Notes under the pieces: generated by a model
Told to the model about the DNA's origin: nothing
Seen by the model: only the letters and a program-made list of their open reading frames with translations
Database searches by the model: none
NCBI RefSeq assembly: GCF_001261735.1
Contig: NZ_CVRP01000006.1
Coordinates: forward strand, 1 to 64,000
Length of the DNA stretch: 64,000 nt
Reading direction: 5' to 3'
DNA from: Dysgonomonas sp. BGC7
GTDB lineage: Bacteria; Bacteroidota; Bacteroidia; Bacteroidales; Dysgonomonadaceae
Position numbers and translations under genes: made by a program
In this document: positions 26,912-35,981 of the stretch, piece by piece
How positions within the stretch are numbered: position 1 is the first letter of the stretch
Layout of the letters: every line of letters begins with the position of its first letter

Positions 26912-27835
26912 TTATATCTTAGCTTGTTTTAAGTTACATTCTCTTATTTTTCGAGCAAAGAGTGTATTAATTTTATGTCCGGGACATTTTGCTATAATCT
27001 TACCTTTTACAAAACCACCACATAAGGCTAAATCTCCGAGAATATCTAATATTTTGTGCCTGGCTGGTTCATTCTCATATCTTAAAGGCTTATTCATTAT
27101 ATACCCTAAACTCTTAAAAGAACGCTTTTCTATATTCATTAAATAAGCCAATTTATCTAACTCTTCTTGAGGTATAGGTTTGTCATAGATTACAATAGCA
27201 TTATCAAGATCACCACCCTTTATTAGATTATTTTCCAATAGCTCTTTTATTTCTCTTACAAATACGAATGTTCTTGCAGAAGCTATTTCTCTACAAAAAT
27301 CATTTAAATCATCCAATACTGCACTTTGGTGATTTAGTAATGGAGAATCAAAATAAATATCTGCGCTTACCGCTAGCTTCTCATTCGGTAGCAATAACAT
27401 GGATGCTCCGGTCTCTGAATCTTTAACAAGTACCCTTTTCCTTTTAAAACTTATATACTGTCTTTTCTCTAATTGATTACGAATACCGATTTCTTTAATT
27501 TTACGAATGTAATGGATGGAGCTCCCATCTAATATTGGAAACTCTGGCCCATTTATTTCTATTAAGCAATTATCTATACTACATGCATATAATGCGGCGA
27601 GAGCATGCTCAATTGTACTTACAGAAAAGCCTTTGCCGGATAACACTGTACCTCTTTGCGTTCCCGAAACATTTTCAGCTAAAGCCTCTATTACAGGCTT
27701 ACCTGAGATGTCTGATCTTCTAATTTTATACCCTTCATTCTCAGATGCTGGATTAAATGTGATTTTAAGGTCTAAACCTGTATGCAGTCCTTTACCTTCC
27801 AATGTAAAACTTTTATTTAATGTTCGTTGTAGCAT
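26912..27835 (-). CDS. lpxC: Stand-alone UDP-3-O-acyl-N-acetylglucosamine deacetylase (LpxC)
   Basis: A 307-residue protein with all LpxC active-site elements: Glu76-His77 in STIEHALAAL, the EFPILDGSS motif (99-106), His260 and Asp264 in RHKILDILGDL (with His77, the expected zinc ligands), and His287 in CPGHKIN. LpxC performs the committed step of lipid A synthesis in the cytoplasm. In most Bacteroidales the housekeeping LpxC is fused to FabZ (about 460 residues). This copy lacks FabZ, sits outside an lpx cluster and is last in an operon with pldA, so it is probably an accessory copy that raises or protects lipid A synthesis. Confidence 0.93.
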   Translation of the reverse strand: MLQRTLNKSFTLEGKGLHTGLDLKITFNPASENEGYKIRRSDISGKPVIEALAENVSGTQRGTVLSGKGFSVSTIEHALAALYACSIDNCLIEINGPEFPILDGSSIHYIRKIKEIGIRNQLEKRQYISFKRKRVLVKDSETGASMLLLPNEKLAVSADIYFDSPLLNHQSAVLDDLNDFCREIASARTFVFVREIKELLENNLIKGGDLDNAIVIYDKPIPQEELDKLAYLMNIEKRSFKSLGYIMNKPLRYENEPARHKILDILGDLALCGGFVKGKIIAKCPGHKINTLFARKIRECNLKQAKI

Positions 27836-27864
27836 ATCTATTTTTACAATATTGTATAAACTAA

Positions 27865-28293
27865 TTATTTTATTTGACGTTTATATATCATTTCCAGATT
27901 TGAATATGGAACAATACCCATTATTCGCTTATTTTCAACACCCTCCCTGAATATTAATACACTAGGAACTCCGGATACGTTATATTTATCAATCAGCTCT
28001 GGATATCTATCCACATTGACTTTATAGATTTTGATATTGCCTGTATTCAATCGAAGATTTTCCAGATTATTTTTCATTTCATTACAAATGTCTGAATCAT
28101 TTATATAGAAAAGTAAAAAGCATAAAGGCTCTTTCTTTAACGAATCAGCGAAGAAAGTACTCTTGACTTCAGGAATATTATCTTCTATTAGTCTATATTC
28201 TTTCCTCTTGAAGTCTCCAATGAGATACAAGCCTCCTGTAAGGGCAATAATCAAAAAGATAAAGTGAATCTCTCTAAGTTGAAATGTTTTCAT
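27865..28293 (-). CDS. Membrane-anchored thioredoxin-fold protein with one active-site cysteine
   Basis: A 142-residue protein with an N-terminal signal anchor (residues about 9-25, HFIFLIIALTGGLYLIG) and a thioredoxin-like domain: PLCFLLFYINDSDIC at the active-site position, IYKVNVDRYPELIDKYNVSG, the cis-proline loop GVPSVLIF, and FREGV. The usual CxxC is reduced to SDIC, so it cannot act as a classical dithiol oxidoreductase; it may be monothiol or structural. It lies 10 bases after pldA and 29 before lpxC, so all three are probably translated from one message. Confidence 0.78.
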   Translation of the reverse strand: MKTFQLREIHFIFLIIALTGGLYLIGDFKRKEYRLIEDNIPEVKSTFFADSLKKEPLCFLLFYINDSDICNEMKNNLENLRLNTGNIKIYKVNVDRYPELIDKYNVSGVPSVLIFREGVENKRIMGIVPYSNLEMIYKRQIK

Positions 28294-28303
28294 AAACAGA
28301 TAA

Positions 28304-29215
28304 TTATAAGAAACTATAAAAATCGGGTTTTATACAAATACCCACTCTAAGGTTCGTACTGTATTTATTATAATTAAGCAGGCTTTCTCCAACGCCATCA
28401 CTAAACCTCAAAAAGAATGATTGATTTAATTTTTCTGAGGGTTTATAACCTATACTCACAATTGTATTTATATTTCCCCATCCCTTGCGGGGAGTCATTT
28501 CAGTTGTGATCCACCATTTCCGGTTTCCTGTAATTGCATTAAAAGATATTGTTCCCAATCCTCTGTATTCTAGTAAGTTTTTATTTTCACCACCGTCAAC
28601 ATACGGGATCCACACCTTGAATCCGATTGATAAAAGCATGTTTATAAAATATTTTCCATTAATACTTATATAGTTCCAGCTTCGGGACTCTTTATCCTCA
28701 CGTCCATTAGATTCATGCTCGAAAGCCACTAGAAGACCTCCTCGGAGTTGATTCTTTTCAATGATGTATTTTCCAATTCCAATCCCCGGATTATAGTTAT
28801 TGTCACGAAAAGGAGAGGATTCCCTGTAAATATCCCAGAAAGACTTTTGAGTATATGTCAGATAGAGAAATGAATTAAAAGGCAGAATACTTTTTGTTAA
28901 CCGCTGCCTGATGCTAAGTTGAAAAACAGCATCTGCCGTGTTACGGGTAATTTGTTGATTCAAGGGAACTCCTGTTACAAAATAAGTATCTTTATAAATG
29001 CCAAAAGACGGCATTCTATCCATTAGTTTGATTATTTCCCGCTCATCAACGTTTATACCTCTATCTCTATAAGATGCAAGACGAAATTCCTCTTTTATTA
29101 CTTTTCTCAAACTGTCTCCGGCCATATTAATGAGTTCATTTTCCTGCGCACGCAATACTTGACCACTCAATCCGGTTAAAAGGATCAACAAATAAATAAA
29201 CCTCATAATTTTCAT
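28304..29215 (-). CDS. pldA: Outer-membrane phospholipase A (OMPLA)
   Basis: A 303-residue protein with signal peptide ending VLRAQ. Family motifs are YLTYTQKSFWDIY and SPFRDNNYNPGI, then FEHESNGR with SRSWN. The catalytic His167, Ser169 and Asn181 have the same spacing as His142, Ser144 and Asn156 of E. coli PldA. The C-terminal half forms beta strands (WWITTEMTPRKGWGNINTIV, NLRVGICIKPDFYSFL). The enzyme dimerises in the outer membrane and degrades phospholipids that have flipped into the outer leaflet, keeping membrane asymmetry. Its pairing with lpxC in one operon matches the known functional link between mislocalised phospholipid and LPS supply. Confidence 0.93.
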   Translation of the reverse strand: MKIMRFIYLLILLTGLSGQVLRAQENELINMAGDSLRKVIKEEFRLASYRDRGINVDEREIIKLMDRMPSFGIYKDTYFVTGVPLNQQITRNTADAVFQLSIRQRLTKSILPFNSFLYLTYTQKSFWDIYRESSPFRDNNYNPGIGIGKYIIEKNQLRGGLLVAFEHESNGREDKESRSWNYISINGKYFINMLLSIGFKVWIPYVDGGENKNLLEYRGLGTISFNAITGNRKWWITTEMTPRKGWGNINTIVSIGYKPSEKLNQSFFLRFSDGVGESLLNYNKYSTNLRVGICIKPDFYSFL

Positions 29216-29222
29216 CTTTAGA

Positions 29223-29450
29223 TTATTGCTTATTTATATCTGTTTGATCTTTTTTGAAAATTGCGAGGATAATATAACCAAAGAATAAGGCTCCATAGGT
29301 ACAGTTAACCCAGCACTCAGAAGATAAGGGATATGTTCCCCAATAACAGCCCCACAGGAACCAATGCAAATAACCAAGAATAATACCGATGGAAACACCA
29401 ATCAGGGGAAGAACATTAATTCGGATAAATTGAATTATTATTTTTATCAT
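29223..29450 (-). CDS. Small membrane protein resembling DUF6132
   Basis: A 75-residue protein with two membrane segments (residues about 8-32 and 47-65). The centre GYLHWFLWGCYWGTYPLSSE resembles the DUF6132 pattern of a glycine/tyrosine helix followed by GCxxGxCPI-S, but the second cysteine of that motif is Tyr here, and other cysteines appear at SECWVNC. It lies 7 bases upstream of pldA in the same operon. Function unknown. Confidence 0.6.
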   Translation of the reverse strand: MIKIIIQFIRINVLPLIGVSIGIILGYLHWFLWGCYWGTYPLSSECWVNCTYGALFFGYIILAIFKKDQTDINKQ

Positions 29451-29459
29451 ATTCTAAAT

Positions 29460-29777
29460 TTAAATTATCTGATCATCATTTGTTTCTAGGTTTATTTTCC
29501 GGATATTAGGGTCATCCTGATTTATTTTGATGACGACCCAATGATGCAACCTCAAGTTGTCTCGTAGCATTTTTAACTGGCCTTCAGTCTTATGTCTATA
29601 TTTTCCCTTCGGTAGGAATATCCCTTCGGTAAATTCATTTTCCAGATATATTTTCTCTCCTTCTATAGGCATTCTACTCTCATGAAAGAACACATGTAAT
29701 TCACCAATAGAATCTGAATTGGAAATGAAATTGTAAACAATTCTGACCCTAACATTTTCTGTTTGTTTCGTTAACAT
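29460..29777 (-). CDS. Hypothetical protein, first gene of the pldA-lpxC operon
   Basis: A 105-residue soluble protein with no signal peptide or membrane segment and no recognised domain. It is charged, with predicted beta strands (RVRIVYNFISNSDSIGELHV, LHHWVVIKINQDD). It lies 9 bases upstream of the next gene. Coding status rests on operon position and spacing. Confidence 0.55.
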   Translation of the reverse strand: MLTKQTENVRVRIVYNFISNSDSIGELHVFFHESRMPIEGEKIYLENEFTEGIFLPKGKYRHKTEGQLKMLRDNLRLHHWVVIKINQDDPNIRKINLETNDDQII

Positions 29778-29840
29778 TGAATACTTTTTTATTGTCGTTT
29801 ATAAGCTAATACATCTTTTCATTTGCGCATAAGAAGAACA

Positions 29841-29873
29841 CAGGAACCGGATTCTATAAAGAATCGGTTCCTG
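29841..29873 (-). terminator. Terminator after the RND efflux genes
   Basis: CAGGAACCG and CGGTTCCTG pair, and the stem continues with ATTC/GAAT around a TATAAA loop after one bulged G. The T-run after the stem on the minus strand is imperfect (TGTGTTCTTCTT), so some read-through into the pldA-lpxC operon is possible. Confidence 0.75.
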
Positions 29874-29906
29874 AATTCAAACTAATTAAGGTATGAAAAG
29901 TAGTGT

Positions 29907-31310
29907 TTATTCAGAGCCTCCTCCGAGAGCTCTGTATAAGTTTACGGAATATTGCAATTGTTCCAGCTTATCACTAACCTTCCCGAGTTGTGATTGTAGC
30001 AGGCTCTGCTCGGCATTCAAAACTTCCGTGTAGTTTGCTTCTCCGGCTTTCAGTAATTCCTTGGTGAAACGAACTGCTGTAGCAGTCGATTCAACCTGTT
30101 TATCTCTGATTGGATTTTTGTCGACGGACGATTGGTAGCTGTACAAAATATCCGATACTTCTGCGCCTGCTGCCAATACTGTTTTTTCGAAACTTAACAA
30201 CGCCTCCTCCTGCTGGGCTTTGGCTATTTTCAGATTTCCGATAAGTTGTTTTCTTGCAAACAACGGCTGAGTTAATCCTCCAATAATATTGGCAAAGATA
30301 TTCTCAGGTTTGAAAAAATTAGACAGAGTATTTGCTCCATATCCGACCGTTCCCGAGCTTAATCTGATAGAAGGATAAAAACTAGCTTTAGCTGCATAAG
30401 TCAATTCGAAAGCAGAACGAAAAGCTAGTTCGGCTTGCTTTACATCCGGACGTTTGGATAATAACTGAGCAGGAATACCTGTATTTAAGTCTTCTGCGAT
30501 GATTTGTCTGTCCATCGTCGAGCGGTCGATATTTCCGGGTTTACGCCCTAGAAGAATACAAATGGAATTCTCAGTTTGTCTAATCTGGCTCTTGATTGTA
30601 GGAATAGTAACCTCCGTACTATATTGAAGCGATTTACTCTGCTCTACTGATGCTCCATTTAATATTCCGGCATCCATCAAAGATTGCATTGTTTGTGTAC
30701 TCTCTTTCAGTAAACCCACCGTTTCTTCTGTTATTCTTAATTGCTCATCCAAAGCCAGCAACGTATAATAAGATGTTGCAATATTAGCAATCAATGATGT
30801 TCTTATCAGATCTTTGTAAGCATGACTATTTAAAAACTGAGCATATTTGGCCCTCGATTGCCTGTTTAGTTTACCCCAGACATCAAGTTCCCAACTTGCA
30901 CTAACTCCTAAAGTATAATTAGTCGAATGATAGCCTAAGACATCTTTACCGTTGCTCCCATTACTATTTCTCAGATGTTCAGCTTGTGCAACCAAAGATA
31001 CGTCCGGAAAATAGGCAGCTTTTGCCATTGACAAGTTTGCTTCGGCTTGTTTTATGCGGCTCACAGCAATTTGCAAATCATAATTCTTCTGCAACCCTTC
31101 ATCAATATATGCTTGTAATATAGGATCAGAGAAATAAGTTTGCCAAGGGATATTAGCGATTGTATTTGTATCAACGGCAGCTTGTTCCCTATATAAATCA
31201 GTGGTATCTATATCGGGCGATTTATATTTATTTGTTACCTGGCAGGATGTAAATCCTATTGAGGCGACAAGCCCCAATAGAATTATATGATTAATCGATT
31301 TTGTTTTCAT
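29907..31310 (-). CDS. Outer-membrane efflux lipoprotein (TolC/OprM-like, NodT family)
   Basis: A 467-residue lipoprotein starting MKTKSINHII with lipobox GFTSC (Cys23). A 12-codon longer start overlapping the RND stop is possible. Two outer-membrane-efflux repeats are visible, with signature pieces LQIAVSRIKQAEANLSMAKA, SWELDVWGKLNRQSRAKYA, RPDVKQAELAFRSA and ARKQLIGNLKIAKAQQEEA. It should trimerise as the exit duct of the pump encoded upstream; the gene order adaptor-pump-duct is standard. Confidence 0.94.
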   Translation of the reverse strand: MKTKSINHIILLGLVASIGFTSCQVTNKYKSPDIDTTDLYREQAAVDTNTIANIPWQTYFSDPILQAYIDEGLQKNYDLQIAVSRIKQAEANLSMAKAAYFPDVSLVAQAEHLRNSNGSNGKDVLGYHSTNYTLGVSASWELDVWGKLNRQSRAKYAQFLNSHAYKDLIRTSLIANIATSYYTLLALDEQLRITEETVGLLKESTQTMQSLMDAGILNGASVEQSKSLQYSTEVTIPTIKSQIRQTENSICILLGRKPGNIDRSTMDRQIIAEDLNTGIPAQLLSKRPDVKQAELAFRSAFELTYAAKASFYPSIRLSSGTVGYGANTLSNFFKPENIFANIIGGLTQPLFARKQLIGNLKIAKAQQEEALLSFEKTVLAAGAEVSDILYSYQSSVDKNPIRDKQVESTATAVRFTKELLKAGEANYTEVLNAEQSLLQSQLGKVSDKLEQLQYSVNLYRALGGGSE

Positions 31311-31332
31311 TTTTGTATTTTTGAAATCATTT

Positions 31333-34300
31333 TTATTCTTCACCATCCTCTTTTTCTGTATTTAATAATCCGGACTGAGTGAATTTGTCCTGAATAAGTT
31401 GAAAGATTATATATAGAGATGGAATAACCAAGATACCAAGAATAGTACCGATCAACATACCTCCTACAGCACTGATACCTATCGAACGGTTACCGATAGC
31501 ACCAGCCCCTGTGGCAAACATCAGTGGAAGAAGTCCGGCTATAAAAGCAAAAGAGGTCATTAAGATAGGTCGCAAACGTGCAACAGCTCCATTTACAGCA
31601 GCATCAATGACACCCATTCCTTGTTTTCTACGCTGGATAGCATATTCTACGATAAGTATTGCATTTTTAGCCAAAAGACCAATAAGCATAATAAGTGATA
31701 TCTGAACATAGATATTATTCACAATACCTATATGCAAGCCAAAAATCATCAAAAATATATACACACCGGCTAACCCAACAGGTAATGAAAGAATAACAGC
31801 AAGGGGAACGATATAGCTTCTGTATAATGCCGATAATAAGAGATATACAAATACCAAAGAGAGAATAAAGATAATAACTGTCTGGTTGCTACTGCTTACG
31901 GCCTCTCTGGTAAGCCCGGAATATTCGTAAGCGTAGCCTATAGGTAGAATTTGCTCACTTACCTCTGTTACAGCCTGTATAACATCTCCGGTACTATATC
32001 CTTCCATAAAATTGGGGATAATAGTAACATCATTAGACATAAACATATTGAAACGCGTCAGATTTTGTGGTCCTGTAATGTCTTTTATCTCTACAAACCC
32101 AGTGATAGGAGCCATTTTTCCACTATTTGTCCTTATGGAAAGGGTGTTCAGGTCATTGAGTTTTGCCCTATATTCCGGTGCTGCTTGTACCATTACACGG
32201 AATTGTTTTCCATACAGGTTGAAGTTGGAAATATACATACTACCGACATATGCCTGTATCACTTCCATGACCTCACTCAAAGTCAAACCTGCTTCTTTTA
32301 TTTTAGGAATATCAGCTATAATTTGTTTCTGAGGAAAATTAGGATTAAAATTTGTCATAGCTATCATCACTTCTTTACGTTGACGCATAGCATCCAGAAA
32401 TTCATTTGTTATTCCTGTAAACTTATCCATATCTCCACCTGTTTTGTCTTGTAATTGCAGCTCCACCCCTGAACTCATACCAAAACCTTGCAGTGTAGGG
32501 TTACTGAAGAATAGAGGGTTTACATCTTGTATGCTCTTAGTTTTCTCTGTCAATATCGCAACAACCTCATTAGTAGATAACTTGCGTTGATCCCATGGCT
32601 TCATTTTAATTACAATTGCACCATAAGAACTTCCCGGACCACTCATAAAGTTGATACCTGAGAGGTTTTGTATAGATTCAATATCCTCTATTTCATTTGC
32701 AATCTTTACAACATGTTGCATAATGGAATCTGTTCGTTCCAACGATGTTCCCGGAGACATGCTGATCATACCCATTATTCCATCGCTATCTTCCTGAGGG
32801 ACAAAATCGGTAGGTGAAAATTTTATCATTCCAAACAAGGCAATTGTACTGACAAGTATAATAGTTGCTGTAATCCATCTGTGCCCTTTTTTTCCTAAAA
32901 AGTGAAGAGCCGATTTGTATTTACTTGTACCTGTGTTAAATGCAATATTGAATGAATAGAAGAAACGTTTAAGAAAACTCTTATTCCCAATCTCTTGATC
33001 TTTATGCCCTTTTAAGAATAGAGCACACAGAGCCGGACTCAGTGTTAAAGCATTTACCGCCGATATAATAATAGCTATAGCCAATGTTAGACCAAATTGT
33101 TTGAAGAAGATACCTGTTGTTCCACCAATAAGACTGACCGGAATAAATACGGAAGACATAACCAATGTAATAGAAACAATTGCCGGAGCTATTTCTTTCA
33201 TTGCTATTATTGTAGCTTTCCTCGCATTCTTTTCTCCATTATCAAGCTGGGCATGCACAGCCTCGACGACGACAATTGCGTCATCGACGACAATACCAAC
33301 GGCCAGAACTAAAGCAAACAAAGTGAGGAGGTTTATTGAAAAGCCAAATAATTGCAGGAAGAAAAACGTTCCGATAATAGCTACAGGAACCGCAATCGCC
33401 GGAATTATTGTAGATCTTATATCTTGTAGAAAGATAAAAACAACAATAAACACAAGAATAAAAGCTTCGATCAAAGTTGTTACAACTTTATGTATGGAAG
33501 CATCCAAAAACTCACTGCTATCCATCAGGTAGGTGACTTTAATTCCCGGAGGCATTGTTTTCTGAGCTTCTTCTACAACAGCTTTGACGTTTTCGATCAA
33601 CTCTTTTGCGTTAGAGCCTGCTGTTTGATTGATATAGAAAGAGGAGGCTACATTTCCATCGAGGTGATTTGTGAGTGTATAATCGACAGAGCCCAACTCT
33701 ACATTTGCAATATCTTTTACGCGTAATATATTTCCATCTTCCGAGCGTATGATAATATCTTCGAAAGCTTTTACTTCTTTCAATCGACCTGTGTATTTCA
33801 GAGTATATTGAAAAGACTGATTGCCATTTTTACCAAGTTCACCCGGGGCAGCTTCTATATTTTGATCTTGTAAGGCTGCAATCACTTCCGATGGACTGAT
33901 CTTATAAGATGTCATTTTATCAGGCTGTAGCCATATACGCATCGAGTAATCATTGTAACCCCATATTTGGGCATTCCCCACTCCAGGTACACGTTTTATT
34001 TGAGGAAGAAGATTAATATTCAGATAATTGTGAATAAAGGTCGCATCGTGCTCAGGATTCTTGGAGGATAGACTGATTATCATAATCATACTACTCTGCT
34101 GTTTCTGAACTGTTACTCCTTCTTTTGTAACCTCTTGTGGCAATAGTGGGGTTGCTTTAGATATTCTGTTCTGCACATTTACAGCAGCCATATCAGGATC
34201 TATTCCCTGACGGAAATAAACAGTGATTTCGGCAGTACCGAGATTGGATGCCGTAGATGTCATATAGGTCATTCCCTCCACTCCGTTGATTGCTTCTTCG

Positions 34301-34494
34301 ATAGGAACAATAACACTATTCATCACCACATCGGCATTTGCCCCTGTATACATTGTCTCTACTTTGACCGTAGGCGGAGCAATATCAGGATATTGTTCGA
34401 CAGGCAAGGTCGCCAGACCAATTCCTCCCAATATCACTATAATAATGGAGATAACAGTGGCTAATACTGGATTGTCTATTATTGATTTTAACAT
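31333..34494 (-). CDS. RND multidrug efflux transporter (HAE-1 type, AcrB/MexB-like)
   Basis: A 1053-residue protein with twelve membrane segments in two halves and large periplasmic loops. Family marks are LPVEQYPDIAPPTVKVETMY at the N-terminus, VGIVVDDAIVVVEAV in TM4 with the paired proton-relay aspartates, GGTTGIFFKQFGLTLA, and GLLAKNAILIVEYA in the second half. HAE-1 members export hydrophobic drugs, detergents or bile salts using the proton gradient. It lies between the adaptor and duct genes. Substrate unknown. Confidence 0.96.
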   Translation of the reverse strand: MLKSIIDNPVLATVISIIIVILGGIGLATLPVEQYPDIAPPTVKVETMYTGANADVVMNSVIVPIEEAINGVEGMTYMTSTASNLGTAEITVYFRQGIDPDMAAVNVQNRISKATPLLPQEVTKEGVTVQKQQSSMIMIISLSSKNPEHDATFIHNYLNINLLPQIKRVPGVGNAQIWGYNDYSMRIWLQPDKMTSYKISPSEVIAALQDQNIEAAPGELGKNGNQSFQYTLKYTGRLKEVKAFEDIIIRSEDGNILRVKDIANVELGSVDYTLTNHLDGNVASSFYINQTAGSNAKELIENVKAVVEEAQKTMPPGIKVTYLMDSSEFLDASIHKVVTTLIEAFILVFIVVFIFLQDIRSTIIPAIAVPVAIIGTFFFLQLFGFSINLLTLFALVLAVGIVVDDAIVVVEAVHAQLDNGEKNARKATIIAMKEIAPAIVSITLVMSSVFIPVSLIGGTTGIFFKQFGLTLAIAIIISAVNALTLSPALCALFLKGHKDQEIGNKSFLKRFFYSFNIAFNTGTSKYKSALHFLGKKGHRWITATIILVSTIALFGMIKFSPTDFVPQEDSDGIMGMISMSPGTSLERTDSIMQHVVKIANEIEDIESIQNLSGINFMSGPGSSYGAIVIKMKPWDQRKLSTNEVVAILTEKTKSIQDVNPLFFSNPTLQGFGMSSGVELQLQDKTGGDMDKFTGITNEFLDAMRQRKEVMIAMTNFNPNFPQKQIIADIPKIKEAGLTLSEVMEVIQAYVGSMYISNFNLYGKQFRVMVQAAPEYRAKLNDLNTLSIRTNSGKMAPITGFVEIKDITGPQNLTRFNMFMSNDVTIIPNFMEGYSTGDVIQAVTEVSEQILPIGYAYEYSGLTREAVSSSNQTVIIFILSLVFVYLLLSALYRSYIVPLAVILSLPVGLAGVYIFLMIFGLHIGIVNNIYVQISLIMLIGLLAKNAILIVEYAIQRRKQGMGVIDAAVNGAVARLRPILMTSFAFIAGLLPLMFATGAGAIGNRSIGISAVGGMLIGTILGILVIPSLYIIFQLIQDKFTQSGLLNTEKEDGEE

Positions 34495-34518
34495 CGTTTT
34501 ATATTATATTGAGATTAC

Positions 34519-35622
34519 TCATTCTTTAATTGCTATTTTCTGTCCGTGACGTAGAGTCGCTATACCTTCGCTGACTATACGATCTCCAACTGACAATCCA
34601 CTTGTTACAGCATAATTTTGACCATCAGGCATTTCAGTTGCTGTGATTATCGTTTGCACAACAGAATCTCCCGAAACCTTATATACCTGAAGCTTATTTT
34701 GTTGAGAGAAAGTCGATTTCTGCGGAATAATAATTACATTATCAAGCATTTCAGGAATGGATATTCTACCGCTGGCTCCACTGCGTAATTTTCCTTCTTT
34801 GTTAGTGAATTCAGCCCTGAAATTGACAGATCCCGTGGTACCATCAATAATGCCCGATATTGTCTCAATCTTTCCTTTTTCAGAATATATACCCCCATTG
34901 GCTAGCTTAAGAGTTACCTCGTGAAGATTTTTTATCTTTTCTTTTTGAGATTCACCTGTCGTCGCATCAAGCAACCGCATTAGTTCTTTTTCGTTCAAAG
35001 AGAAATAGGCATACACATTACTTGTATTTGCAACTGTAGTTAATATATCAGCGTTACTCACAAGACTACCCTGACGAAAAGGAATTGTTCCTACAATTCC
35101 ATCAACCGGACTAACCACATTAGTCCAACTAAGTGCTGCTTCTGCATTTTCAACTTCGGCTTGAGCCTGTGCAAGTTCAGCCTGTGCTGTTTCATATGCA
35201 TCCTCTGCCGTTTGTAACTGTACTTTGCTTATGATGCCTTGTTCGGCTAAAGGACGCAGCCTGTTTACATTTGTCAAGGCTGTATTCAAGCGAGCTTTGT
35301 TACTTTTCAAGCTTGCCCTAGCGGATTTTAGGGCTTGTTCAGATGATGGTGAATTAATTTTAAATAAAGATTGTCCTTTTCTCACAATAGAACCTTCATC
35401 TACATGTATGGCATCAATGAAGCCATCTACTCGTGGACGTATCTCAATGTCTTCCTGTCCCTTAATAACTACCGGATAGGATTGTTCGAGCTTTGCACTT
35501 TGGTTTGAAACTACTACTGTTTGAAAAGATTGTTTGGTTTCTTGTTGATAATTATCGTTTTTATTAGAGCAAGAAAACCCTAGCAGAGCTATTACTCCGC
35601 AAAAAATGCACTTAAATTTCAT
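34519..35622 (-). CDS. RND efflux periplasmic adaptor subunit (membrane fusion protein)
   Basis: A 367-residue lipoprotein (lipobox GFSCS). It has the lipoyl half-motif VDGFIDAIHVDEGSIVRKGQ, a coiled-coil hairpin (about 90-165, AELAQAQAEVENAEAAL), the second half VVSPVDGIVGTIPFRQGSLV, and beta-barrel/membrane-proximal domains (GASGRISIPEML, VGDRIVSEGIATLRHGQKI). It is the first gene of the efflux operon, with a well-placed promoter at 35794-35825. Confidence 0.95.
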   Translation of the reverse strand: MKFKCIFCGVIALLGFSCSNKNDNYQQETKQSFQTVVVSNQSAKLEQSYPVVIKGQEDIEIRPRVDGFIDAIHVDEGSIVRKGQSLFKINSPSSEQALKSARASLKSNKARLNTALTNVNRLRPLAEQGIISKVQLQTAEDAYETAQAELAQAQAEVENAEAALSWTNVVSPVDGIVGTIPFRQGSLVSNADILTTVANTSNVYAYFSLNEKELMRLLDATTGESQKEKIKNLHEVTLKLANGGIYSEKGKIETISGIIDGTTGSVNFRAEFTNKEGKLRSGASGRISIPEMLDNVIIIPQKSTFSQQNKLQVYKVSGDSVVQTIITATEMPDGQNYAVTSGLSVGDRIVSEGIATLRHGQKIAIKE

Positions 35623-35793
35623 ATGATTTTAATTAGTTATTTAACTCTAAGGAAGGATCTCTAAGTAATTATTTTACATCATTATTCTTTAGACATTCAC
35701 ATTAAAAAACATCACATTAATATTTATATAGAATTCATATTTTTAAAATTATGCTTATGATACCATTCTTATAAATACTTCTTATTTTATACT

Positions 35794-35825
35794 CAAAAGT
35801 ACTCGATGAAAAATAAATAGACAAA
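35794..35825 (-). promoter_or_regulatory. Promoter of the RND efflux operon
   Basis: On the minus strand a TTTG -33 box (35825-35822) is followed after 20 bases by TACTTTTG (35801-35794), matching the Bacteroidota consensus TTTG-N19-21-TAnnTTTG. This gives a 5' leader of roughly 165 bases. Nothing else is recognised in the 359-base divergent gap 35623-35981. Confidence 0.65.
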
Positions 35826-35981
35826 CTTGCATTCCGATTATGAATATTAATTTAGTTTTTATGAAAATTTAGATAACTGGTGAAAACCTTAAATTTGTAT
35901 TAAGGTAAACTATTATGAAGATTCTTATAAAGAAGATATTATCTATTTTTTTAATAAGATTTCTAATTTAAAGTTATCCTT

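Noticed and set aside
31951-33726. Several plus-strand frames opposite the RND transporter gene
   Set aside because: They overlap a gene with clear family motifs, are antisense and lack recognisable features.
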